DNA of 64,000 bases, taken from contig CM114275.1 of the NCBI GenBank assembly GCA_050084515.1, positions 6,696,001 through 6,760,000 of the forward strand, in the 5' to 3' direction. A program made the translations under genes and the position numbers. The first letter of the stretch is position 1, and the number at the start of each line of letters is the position of its first letter. The DNA comes from Blasia pusilla (taxonomy: Eukaryota; Marchantiophyta; Marchantiopsida; Blasiales). Positions 35,736 through 46,485 of this stretch are shown piece after piece. The notes below the pieces were generated by a model. It worked only from the letters and a program-made list of their open reading frames with translations, did no database searches and was not told where the DNA came from.

Positions 35736-38700
35736 GTTGTCATCTCCGGGTGACACTCTATCCGTACGAACTTTATCTCCTCCCACCCGAGGAGAGCACG
35801 GTCACCGGGTAGTGCTAACTAGTAACTAAATATGCGAGGACCGGGGACTCTTCGGACGTCCGCGGGCCAGTTCACCGACGCCGGCAACCTGCACCCGGAA
35901 AATCATCTGTTTGTAAGAAAGATATTACGCGGATGACGTTCACTACTGCAACATAAAATCTGAGACGCCCCGGTAGTACGTGAAAATGGAAATCCCGACC
36001 GGTAGAACCGGACACAAACAGTAATATCGAGCGTCCTCGAGCAACAGTTGGGTCAGTTAACGGCATTCCACCCCTCCGGAGGGTAGTGGCCGCGCTGTCG
36101 TCCATCGGTTCAGCATCATCGTTACGGTGACAACGAACAGACAACGAACCAGTCAGAACTGACTCTACCAGGTCGAGGCTACATCCAGGCTCCGCTTGGC
36201 TACATTTAGCCGGGTCTCCAGGTTTAGCCATACTCCCGAGCAAGCCAAGGGAATGTGGGCTCCACTCGGATCTCATAATTAATCGATTAGTTAATGTGGC
36301 GATCTCTGACACTTTCTGTCGACGACAATAGACACGGGCCGTGGAGGTACTCTTGTAGCAACTGTCCAATGGTCCGGTGGGATGGATACAAGCACCCACC
36401 CACACAAGGACCGAATAATTCCATAAATATTCGGAATCTCAGTAGAAGTCCGTCACAAGGCGGAAGATCGGAAAGTATTTAATTACCTCTGCTTCCGTCC
36501 GGCCGGACGGACGGAAGACACGCACGGAGATGAAGCACTGGCTTGAGAGTTGAGCGAGAGAGGACGATCAAACGAATCTAAGGAATATCCCGGACGACAA
36601 GCAAGAAAAGACACGACTCTCACAAGGGGAAGAAAACAGGGGAAGTGTCCGGATTTCGGGGCAGAAGAATGAGAATGGATGACAGAGGAGAATGCCAGGA
36701 GGTTGTCGAAGGAGCGAACATTTTGTCGGAAATTTGAAAATGCGAATGATGTCGAGGAAGGAGAGGAGTGGAGGCGTAGCAGTGGCAGAGAGTAGCTTCT
36801 CGGAACTGTGAGGTTTGCAATTCGTGGTGAGTGAGTGTTGAAATATCGGTGTATTCAGGGTTGAACAGGTTGCTGTTGGCGTGAATGTAGTATTGAGTCG
36901 TGGAATCTGGTAGCGCTGTGATAGAAGACGGGATGGGTGATGAAACGAGGACGTGTGTCGGGGAGTTACGGCGGGATCCTACCTTTCATCTGTCTTAGCT
37001 CCGATTATTTGATACGTAAAGTCCTCAATGCAAGGACGCTGCCGAATTTGAGTTGATTCCATCCAGCAAATCTCTTGCAGACTTCCCTGCCCTTCACTCT
37101 GACTGTCCGCGTCTCGTCGGCTGAACATCGATACTGGTCTTTCCTCAGTGAGCTAGAGGTCAAATTGCTGAGTACTCTCTTTCTTTCTTTCTCTCTCTCT
37201 CTGAATCGACCTCTGGATCAGGTCGATTCTGACACTCCAGCAATGGAACCGGAACTCGGTAGCACTCCAAGAAATTGTGAATCTGATGGAAGTATACCGA
37301 TGGCGATGGTTTAGAACTTGGTATCGAGCGTCCCGTTGCTTTTACGCCGGCTTATGTTGGGCATATTTTCGTCGTACTGCGCTTTGACGCTTGCGACTTC
37401 ATACAAATATTTGGTTGTGGCCGCGGGCAGCAACGTCTACCCGATCACGCAACCTACGAATACGATGGCCCCAGTAACATGCAATTTGCGTTCTCAATCG
37501 ATTTTAGTATTGTCGTCTACCCACGAAATGTGTAGTCGAAGCCAAATCAAACAACATCCTTCTGCAGCTGTTTTTCAGAAGAACACTGGACGTTCTGGTG
37601 GGGCGGCTCAGTCAGAGGAGGCAATATATCGCTTTGGGACGAATAGGACTGAAATTAAAATGAATAGGATGATAGAATACTCGACGGTAATTGTTGGAGT
37701 TTGATGTGAAGTGAGAGACTTTACTCATGAAGGATTGCCTGTCGTAGCCATTGCCTGGGTTTGACTGTAGTGGGATAGGTGTAGAGGGAGGGAGAAGTGT
37801 AGACAGCACTAAATGAAGTGCTGCGAGTGCGCACCTGTGTGTCAGAGCAAAACGTCCCATCACAATTGACATCGACTGAATTTGGGCCCCCAAAACTAGA
37901 TTAGATAGTGCCACAGATTTGGGAATGATTTAGACTTAGAGATTGAAGGTAAGTATTGAGACCGTGTAGTTCATGCTCTGGTTGGATGGTAGTAGTGAGT
38001 GGACTTGGTGGAGGAGGAGAAATTGGAGAATTTTTGTATGAAAGGAAGGACAATCTCTGATGCAGTGCGAGTGGTTACTATAGAATGTGGTAATGCAGGC
38101 TTTCCAGGTGTTAGGCAAGAAACTCCTTACAACTCAATCTCCCATACTTGAATTAGGATCCCAAGAACGTTATATACCTGTGCAACATCCTTGGTACATG
38201 AATCTAGGCTACTGAATGTGAAGAGCAGCTCTGGTGTTACCTCATCAGCTATTTCAAATGTTTTTAAATTGCTTTCTCTGCTCAGTCTCTCCTACATTTG
38301 ACCAGAGAACGAGTGGAAGTCTCATCCCCTTCATCACTCTGCAGGATTTTGATCATTTTCCCATCCTACCCCTTTTGGGGTTCATTAGAGTATTCTCTGT
38401 CCTCAACTAGTGATCTGGGCTGAGTTCCCAAGAAAGAAGTTCCCAGGAATCGTTGTTGAGGTCTGCTGGTTCAATATCCATTCTTTGGAGGAAGGTCAAT
38501 TTTTTTGTCACTATGTAGTTTCAGGGCCTCTTCCACCGTGTTGGGTATTGTGTCCACTCAGGATGCCTACTCTGCTTTTTGTTACCCCCTGTCTTCACTG
38601 TGAAGGAGAATGAATCGTACTTTTGGATGGCCATCTCACCCTTGTCATCCACTTTCTGTTGACAGACCCTCACAAGTTCTCCACCACATTCTCAAAGTTC

Positions 38701-39169
38701 TTCACTACAGCTGAATCGGATTGCTGTCCAGTTCTCTGCAGTTTTCTTCCAAGAGTCATCAGTCTCAGCCCTTGCATCTGCACCATTTAGTTCCTTCGGT
38801 TTGACAGCTTTATTGCTATGGGGTCTATCATTTGAAAGTTCTACTGCAGATGATCAATGTCTTCACAGCAGTTATGTCAGCGGCATGTTACACTGTGTTT
38901 TCACACCATGTCAGGGTCTTGTCCACATTCGTTCTAATGAACCCAAAAGCCTTGATGGTAGATTCCTTGCAAAAATCATATTTTGCAAAATGCAAGCATA
39001 GACCTCTTTTTCCTTGTCTTGGAATTCTTTGGCATTGCTTGATTGCTATCATTGGTAGCAAGTAAGGGCACGCAAGGCCCCGGTTGGGTGGGAGCACCTA
39101 GTTGATCTCTGCCTAGACCAGTCAAGTATAAGATCTTCCAATAGCTATGGATAGAGTGGATAGAGTTCA
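35736..39169. other. Intergenic stretch, no gene recognised
   Basis: GC content rises at 35750-36600, where a long minus-strand frame (36405-35872) is open but resembles nothing and is rich in Arg, Ser and Pro. A CT-rich microsatellite lies at 37176-37202. No family motifs were found up to the LINE scrap at 39170. Confidence 0.4.
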
Positions 39170-39430
39170 TTACCTACCACTGTGAAGCCCAGAATCGTGC
39201 CCACATTCTCCTCGTTTACTTATTTTCCTTTCCAGCAGGAGGCCATAAAGTTTGGCCATCAGTGAACTCACCATTATAGTTCTGTTGTTGGAGGGCAACA
39301 TTTGGTCACCATCCTTGAAGAGTGGGTGAATGATATTCATCCGCACTTCTGGTATAAATCCTTGTTGTACCACTGTGTCCAACGTTTTGGTGGGTCTTGG
39401 AGCTACAGCCTCATGTACTTTTTTGAGCAT
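39170..39430 (-). pseudogene. Non-LTR reverse transcriptase fragment (second LINE type)
   Basis: The minus-strand frame contains IHPLFKDGDQMLPSNNRTI and then SSLMAKLYGLLLERK, the pattern of the N-terminal palm of LINE reverse transcriptases (a PLFKKGD-PSNYRPI-like motif followed by KL-ER). About 86 codons remain and no catalytic motif is left. It differs from the LINE at 50 kb. Similar short blocks near 39830-39920 and 41540-41620 may be further scraps of it. Confidence 0.7.
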
Positions 39431-40021
39431 TTTAGCCTAAGCGTATAGATTGTCCTTTGGTTTATTGTGCAACCCTCGGATGCATGATGTGGCTGGGTCC
39501 AAGGTGAAACAGGTGTGGCAGGTTCCTGTCTCCATCCAGCCATGGGTTGGTGGGTGGGGCAGTTTCAGGATTGTAGAGTTGACGGCCACTATGTTGTCCA
39601 TGCCTGAATATACTGCAGAGGGATGTTACCTTTCCTTATCCTGAACTTTCTCCAGAATGGAGCAGGGTTTAGTTTGTCATATGTGTGTTGGTGTTGAGCG
39701 CAGTTCTAGCATTCTATCTCTTCCACTGGTCTTCTCTATAGCCTTCGATATGCATCTGAGGTCTGGGTGGAATTCCTCTATGAGAATTCAACTTAATTTT
39801 TTCTAGTCCATCGGAAGCATACATGCATATGTGACAACTTACATGGTGCCAATGACATCTCATCTGAAAGATACCCTCACATCCAGGTTTTCAAGGGTTT
39901 TTTTTCTGTTTGGGGATCCCAAATAAAGAGATTTTGCTTCTCAGTGAAGATCTTCGCTGGTTTTTTCCAAGTACTTAACCTGGGAGCATGGTGACGTCAC
40001 ACTTACGAAAGGCACATAAAT
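39431..40021. other. Stretch between LINE scrap and SINE candidate
   Basis: No gene is recognised. The piece at about 39830-39920 resembles 41540-41620, suggesting shared repeat origin. Confidence 0.35.
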
Positions 40022-40178
40022 GTTTTTTCTCCCTCAAGATGGATCCGTCACGCCCTAGGTAGGGGATGCTACTTCCCTGGGATTTAGACAGTTCCCCACT
40101 GTCTACGCTGGGCATTGAATCTCTGACCTCTTGCATGAGAGGTTCTCCGACACGTTCAGCTACACCAGTAGGCCATCT
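40022..40178 (-). mobile_element. tRNA-derived SINE candidate
   Basis: Read on the minus strand from 40175, the sequence TGGTGTAGCTGAACGTGTCGG resembles a tRNA A box and D arm. An anticodon-like hairpin follows (ACCTCT, CATGCA, AGAGGT), then AGATTCAATGCC, close to the B box (GGTTCRANNCC). The downstream body contains a second hairpin (AGTAGCATCCCCTACCTAGG region) and ends in an AAAAAA run at 40022-40027. This is the layout of a plant SINE with an internal RNA polymerase III promoter. The acceptor stem is not intact, so it is not a working tRNA gene. Confidence 0.55.
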
Positions 40179-40755
40179 ACCTCTAGAGAGACCAATTTGA
40201 GGGGGATATTCTTCTGTGTTATCCACTTCTTTTTAAAGTGCTGGTGTTTGGTGTATAGATTGGAGCTTGGTGGCTGTTCTACCAATGGATGTTCCCACCA
40301 AAAGGATGTCTCCTCTGTTGGTAGCTGTCTCAACAGAAGCTGGGAGTGCCTCATGAGGGAAGGCTTTCTTAAGCGCACTGGGGTTGAATAACCAATTTCT
40401 TTGAACAGATCTTTCATTAGTTCTGCCTCCTTTGGCATCTTGATCCAAAAGAAACGCCTCTCTGTCAACAGGATTGTGCTACCAGGCATGGTAGTCCCCC
40501 ATTTCCTTTGTTGTAATGGTATGTGATCTTGTTGTGAATAGCCACAATTTGAAATTCATTAGAGTTCTGATCCTGTTGGAATAATGTTTACGTATCTCTG
40601 CAAAACGTGTGATGCCAAGTAGAAGTGCAGTAGTCTATGTAAGTGAGGCATCCTTACACTTTCCGGATGGTCCTAGAAATTATCTATGAACCAAGGTTCA
40701 AAGATATATCCCTTGGCTTCTGAAGGAACAAGGGTACTCACTCAGCCGGTCTAGA
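40179..40755. other. Intergenic stretch
   Basis: Open frames on both strands overlap and have no recognised motif. No gene seen. Confidence 0.35.
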
Positions 40756-41336
40756 TTGGAGATTGAATGAATGTAGTGATGTATTGTCCACCTGGATCTA
40801 ATAGGGCCATGGCTTCAACAGCCAAGGAAGTCCTACGAAGTGAACTGTTCCATTATAATCTTGAGCCATTTGACACTAATACAGGAGGTTAGCAACCTTA
40901 ACCTAGTCTGTGCTAGTCATGAAATCATTGACAGGGAAAGCAGTCCCCTGGAAGAGAATGGGAAATGCCAATCTAATGTATCATGGTAGCTGCACTTGAA
41001 AATGTATTGTCGTTTGTTGTCAGGCATCCTTGATCGACAATGGAGATTGAATGAATGAATGAATGTAGTGATGTATTGTCCACCTGGATCTAATAGGGCC
41101 AAGGCTTCAACAGCCAAGGAAGTCCTACGAAGTGAACTGTTCCATTATAATCTTGAGCCATTTGACACTAATACAGGAAGTTAGCAACCTTAATCTAGTC
41201 TGTGCTAGTCATGAAATCATTGACAGTGAAAGCAGGCCCCTGGAAGAGAATGGGAAATGCCAATCTAATGTATCATGGGAGCTGCACTTGAAAATGTATT
41301 GTCGTTTGTTGTCAGGCATCCTTGCTCGACAATGGT
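40756..41336 (+). repeat. 292-base tandem segmental duplication
   Basis: The block that starts GGAGATTGAATGAATG near 40758 and ends GACAATGG near 41043 is repeated from about 41043 to 41335. The second copy has two extra AATG units (AATGAATGAATG), and the two differ at only a few bases. It lies 550 bases before the FAP2-like start codon and could include its promoter region. Confidence 0.92.
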
Positions 41337-41889
41337 TTCACAGTATGTTCTCCCCTTTTTTTGAGGAAATTTTCCTTTTCCAACTCCAAATCAAATGTAT
41401 CACTGCTAGATCCAGCCAATTCATGACAAAGTGTTGTGGGCATGGGAGTGAAAATGTGAGAAACCTGCATCGTCCATCTTCTAGTCTTCATGAAATAGTG
41501 AAGATTGGATATTTATTTCGTGTTTTTGTCCTTGGAAAGCCTAATTAGACCTATGGGATTCCTTCCACGTGTGTGTTAATGACATTGCATCCAACAGACA
41601 CCCTCTTGTCCAGGTCTTTTAAGCACATTTTCTTGGGGTTACCCATGAAGGAGAGCTGTTTTTTCTTGGTGTATGTTTTTTATTTTCTCCAAGTTCTTAA
41701 GAAACTTTGGAGCATAGTCAAGCAACGTACAGGTCACGTAAGCAAGAGGAATGCACAGAGTAGCATTAAGTGATTGGAACAGGCAATTGACATCCAAATG
41801 TGTAAATTGGCTGTAGGGACCAGTTTGCAGGGTAGCTCTGGGCAAATTGTTTGGTGGAGCACGTGAGACAAGCTGGTGGGTTTGCAGCA
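41337..41889 (+). promoter_or_regulatory. Upstream region of the FAP2-like gene
   Basis: No TATA box is obvious. The frame is open upstream to a TTG at 41851 (VEHVRQAGGFAA before the ATG), so a 5' exon or an earlier start cannot be excluded. Confidence 0.3.
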
Positions 41890-44800
41890 ATGCAGGGCAA
41901 CTGGCCAGGTCTTCCAAATTGGGTGTTTGGTGCATCAACCCCTTTGGAACCAGGCCCCAAATGGTCAAGTGCAAGCTCCTATTCAAGTGGACTGGGACCT
42001 GGTTCTCATTTTGGGACCTCTACTCCAGCTTCTGGACACATATCTAAACCTTTTCCTCTTTCAGGCTTCAGTCCTAGTGCTGGGAAAGCTGCCATTGGAG
42101 GAGGGTTAACTGCTGTACTTCAAGCTGCTGAGGGGTTACTCAGACTTCTGGGTAGAGGAGGTGCCACTAATCTAGAAAGACTCAAGAAGGGCCAAAGGCA
42201 GCTGAAACGTGATGCAGGTAGAAAAATAGGTTCTAAAGTTTCAAAATTTGGTGCTGCCATAAGTACGTATGGAAACAATAGAAGTGAAGGAGGTGCGGCT
42301 TCTGTACTCCTTAACAGAGTTACCTCCCTACTATTTGGACATCTGGGCAAAACAAGGGATATCAATTCTTTGCCTGCGGCGGTGGCTGCTCTCCTCCCTC
42401 CACCTGTAAACTCGTAAGTATCTTGCAAATGATTACTGTTTAGGATCTACTGTTTAAATGTTCTATCACTATAGTAAACAGTTTACAGCTCAAGGAATAG
42501 GTGAATTGGCTTTGTACTTTTCCTGAACTTATATATATCCTCTATGAAGGAAAGCTATCAGATTTTCCTTTTGTAGGATGGAATGTAAGATAAAGCGGTC
42601 ATCTAAGTGCATCCTCCTAAGTGGTCATGGCTTCAAAAACACAAATGTGGTAAAAATCTTTGTTCAGAGGGCTATATGATTGATTGTCTGCTCCCTGTTT
42701 GTCATGTTGTTGAGAGCAGTCATTCAAACCTGTTGCTGCCAAATGATGTCGGACTAGATAATTCTTATTTGGCAAAGTCTACGGAAGGAACTAAAGAACA
42801 AGCAAAGCTGAGTAAGAGACTGTCAAGAGGTGGTGTGATTGTGGAGCCGAAGACAGGAGTTAGCTTTCCTGTTCATCTATCTTTCCGCGATCCAGGGACT
42901 GAAGTTGGAGATGTGGACTCTTCTTGCCAGGTGTGTGTTTGTGGTCTCAATTCTTGAAGGCTTCTAGGTTTCCTCATGTGTAAAATATTTCAGTACCCAC
43001 CCAATGTAGGTACTTTCCCTGGTCTAGTGCCATTAAGGATCACTTCTCCTGAAAAGTAGGGACTGTAAGGGACATGACACTACTGTGCACTAGATCATTT
43101 CCCATGATATTTGAGCCTCTGAAAAGCCTTATTTTTTGCAAAGAAGACAAGCTCTTAGAATACTGGCACTTCTAATAAGACGTGCCCATCTCAGCAGATC
43201 TTGGCAGGTGTAGGTGCCAGGGCAAAAACCTTGATCAAGGTCAAAACAATCATGATCTACGCCTTTGGCCTATGTACGTTTTCATGTATTTGCTTTGGAG
43301 TTGTATGTACTGGTTACTTCCGTGGAACCTGAAAGATTTGTCCGTGCTTTCTTGTATATGTGTGACAATGTAGGTTTCTTCTCATGCAGTTGCTATGGGT
43401 GATACTGAGATTAGCATAGCTGTTGTATGTATGATTGAGGAATCCTTCTATAACTTATTTTCAAGGATGGAAAATCCACCAGATGTGCAGCCAGATCACC
43501 TATATGCCAAGTTTGGAGAGAAGTATGCAGGTGTACCTCCCGAGGAACTCAAGTATCGGCCTGAATTTTATGACGATCTACTCAGGTAAAGACTATTAAA
43601 TTGTGTGATATAGCCTGGAGCATCCATAAGATTATTGTACATATCCTTCACAAGCTGTCGGACAATTTTTTTTCTGACACAAGGATCAAACCTTCTTTTC
43701 CTTCTTTTTTCTTCTCTAAATCATGATGCCTGTTAATGTCAGCCGTTGGCCTTCACATTTGGATCACATGAGGAAGAGAAAATCTAGGAAATTTTTTTTG
43801 ATCGTGAACCATGATTCCTGCTCTGCTTTTTTCGTTCGAATGTGGAAGTTTCTACCTCTATGTGGGAATTTTATATTTAACAGATTCATTATAACTGGAG
43901 CTGTATTATTTCCTTGGCCTTGGTCTAAGGATGAGTGGGGAAGGTAATGGGTTCTTGCAGATAGGGTTCTCAGGTCCGAATTCTCCCAGAACATGTGGAC
44001 TCATGCAAAGTATTATGCTCTCTGGTTTGAGTGAACTTAAAGATTTTGAGTTAAGATGCTTATTTCAGCCTTTGTGGAAAGATTTAAAGTTATGTGCGGA
44101 GTGGCACTTCACGACGTCAGCACTCCTGATTGGAATAATTACCCTTAATACATCTGGAACTTTTGCCATATTACACTCCACTCCTGTCTTGCTATAGGGT
44201 TAGTAGAATCTTGTTTTCCAATGATTTCACTTGGTGTGTCCCTTTTCTACTTTCTATCAGCGGAGATCCAGATTTCAATAGGCAGGCAGGATTGTTCCTT
44301 AGTTTCTTCCAGAGCTAACTATTTCAGTATACATGGTCAGTGAAATATATCATCTAAAGCACTTTTAGATTGACCAATACTCCCACCGAAAATCACAGTA
44401 ATACTTGCAGCTGGTTCTTTCACGGTGCTGGAAATAGGTGACTCCTTCAGAGTTCCACTAGTGATGATTAAGCATTGTGTACCCTTAACTTTGCTGAGAA
44501 CTTTGGGGCTTTGTTACTCGAGATCCAGGATTATGCGTCATAAAGCTGTAGGGATGATTATTCCCTAGAAAGGGTGGAATCTTCAAGTTAATAGGGCTAC
44601 TTCTGAAGAAGACTACACTGAAGCCATTCGTTACTGAGATCTAAAGGGATTGCCTAATATTCAAGGGGGTGGTCTTCGCCAAGCTCTTGGTCCACATGCT
44701 CAATTTTCCTAGATGTTAAGTTTCCTACAAGTAAAAGATGGGGAGGAAAAGCTATTTGTTGTAGTGTAGGACGCACAAGAAACCCTTCCACAAAAGTCTT

Positions 44801-46485
44801 CTCGAAATTTTAGATAATCTGGAGATTATGAATTTTAGAAAATCATAGAAATTTCTTTTAGCAGAAGAGATCTTGAGTTGATGCTCGTACAGAATTTTAT
44901 TTCAGATTCTGTTTTCCTTCGGCACTTCTGTAATTTTAAATGAAAATACTGTTTTGTAAATATTATACATACTTGTCAGTTTCTTTTCTGAATCAACCAG
45001 CTTTTATGATTGTCAGTGTATGTGCAAGCTATAACAGCAGTGACAAATTTCGTCTAGTCTTCATTGGCGAAGATCCTATTGTAGAAAGAGAACTGTCCCT
45101 GAAACAATATTCCAATACCGTGATCGCTCTCAAAGCAGACATTCCTTGGATCTCCATCAAATGTTTCTTAGGAATTCTACTGATATCGATTGTTATGTTT
45201 CTTGCAGTCAAGGAGTTGACATGACAGTTCGCCTAGTTGTGCACTACAAAGGACTGAAGATGGGAATGGTGCGCAGGTAAAGGGCTTATATTCAATTCAA
45301 TTTCAATCTGTGTAGAAGTTTGATGTTTAGATGTGAGAAAAAGGATGATTAACAAGACTTTGTGCCTTCCCTTGTTTGCCTGACTTTGGATTTTTCATGA
45401 TTTATGCAGTGCATTTGAGAGTTCTTTGAAGTGGAGACTAAAGAAGGTTAGTTTTCCAGACCAAAAGCCTCCAATTTCTCATTTACAGTTACAAGTGTGC
45501 CATTGGCCTTGTCTGACTTTCTTTCCAGCCTTGTTTGACTATCTGGAACTTCCGTTGATGTAGTATCTTTTGTGCTAAGAGACAACCAACAGGTTTTACG
45601 AAGATATGGAGGAATTGCTAGAAGTCTCTAATTAACTTCTCTGCTGATAGTATCGGTATGGAGTGACTGTACAGATAAAGGGAGTGGAGGAAGATGAGGG
45701 ACTACAAGATTTCTGCTCACTAATGTCCGAAGATGTTAGAATCTTTCGGGTATGTGATTTCTGTTTCTGATCTTTGAGCTACTAATAGAGGTAGACGATG
45801 ATGGAAGAGGCTGCAAAGGCTCCCATACATTGTTTTGTCTTTGAAAAAATTTGTGCACAGCAGTATGTGACTTTTTTGTCAAAATGAACCTGGTGGAGAT
45901 AATAGGAAATCATGGACTCAAGAACTGAGGGCAAAGCTGAAAGCTGTAATGACATTGTAGTGTATCTGACACAGGGAACAACAATTGATTTTCGCTGGCA
46001 GCCTGGAGGTGCCCTTCAAACTGAGAGTATGTGGCTACCCTGTCCATGTTTACAACTGATCTAGATTTGTTGAAATTCCTTCTTTCTGTTGTGAAGTTTC
46101 TTCTGAATGACATTGTATCTTGCATCTGCCTCAGTTGGCGGCCAAACAGTTGGAACAGTTTTCAGCCACCACCTTTGCCGTAAGTGTTCGTCCAGACTGT
46201 ATTTTTCTTCATATTTTCTGGTTATGATTTGTGTGGGAGTTTTTAGCGGTGGTTTTCTTATTCTGGGATCAAATGTTTGAACCTTGGTCTTTCATGAGAA
46301 GATCAAAGAGAGAATTCTTGGATCAGAATTTTCCAATTTCATCTTTAGATGATTTGACATAGGGTTTTGTTGCCTCAGGTGCATTTTTTGACCTTTACAT
46401 CGGAGAAACACCTGTCTCAGAGTCAGCCAAGCATGATATCGGTGAGAACTTTGCCCGTTTACTGACAACATACTCAAGAGCTTGA
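41890..46485 (+). CDS. FAP2: FAP2-like chalcone-isomerase-fold protein, ten exons
   Basis: Exons by my reading: 41890-42413, 42720-42930, 43198-43273, 43483-43585, 45208-45276, 45410-45446, 45651-45749, 45975-46026, 46135-46179, 46379-46485. All junctions are GT-AG and the phases close into 440 codons plus stop. After a long basic, Gly/Ser-rich N-terminus come GGVIVEPKTGVSFPVH, VKTIMIYAFGLY, KFGEKYAG with PEFYDDLL, VRLVVHYKGLKMG, EGLQDFCSLMS, GTTIDFRWQPGGAL, GGQTVGTVFS and AFFDLYIGETPVS. This is the order seen in plant FAP2-type (type III) proteins, which have the chalcone isomerase fold but bind fatty acids in plastids and are not known to make flavanones. The first ATG and the second-exon acceptor are the least certain points; exon 3 could start 3 bases earlier. 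Confidence 0.88.
43586..45207 (+). other. Large fourth intron of the FAP2-like gene
   Basis: About 1.6 kb between CTCAG/GTAAAG and TTGCAG/TCAAGG, by far the longest intron of the gene. I see no coding remnant or transposon end in it. Confidence 0.75.

Noticed and set aside
35872-36405. Minus-strand open frame of 177 codons
   Set aside because: No domain, odd composition, and it lies in a GC-richer patch where chance frames are expected.
40105-40175. A working tRNA gene
   Set aside because: The acceptor stem and B box are imperfect and the anticodon loop is the wrong size; a SINE head is a better reading.
42570-42645. An extra exon in the FAP2-like gene starting at the AG before 42578
   Set aside because: It is open in the right phase but cannot be joined to the next exon in frame through a GT-AG intron; skipping it gives a phase-consistent gene.
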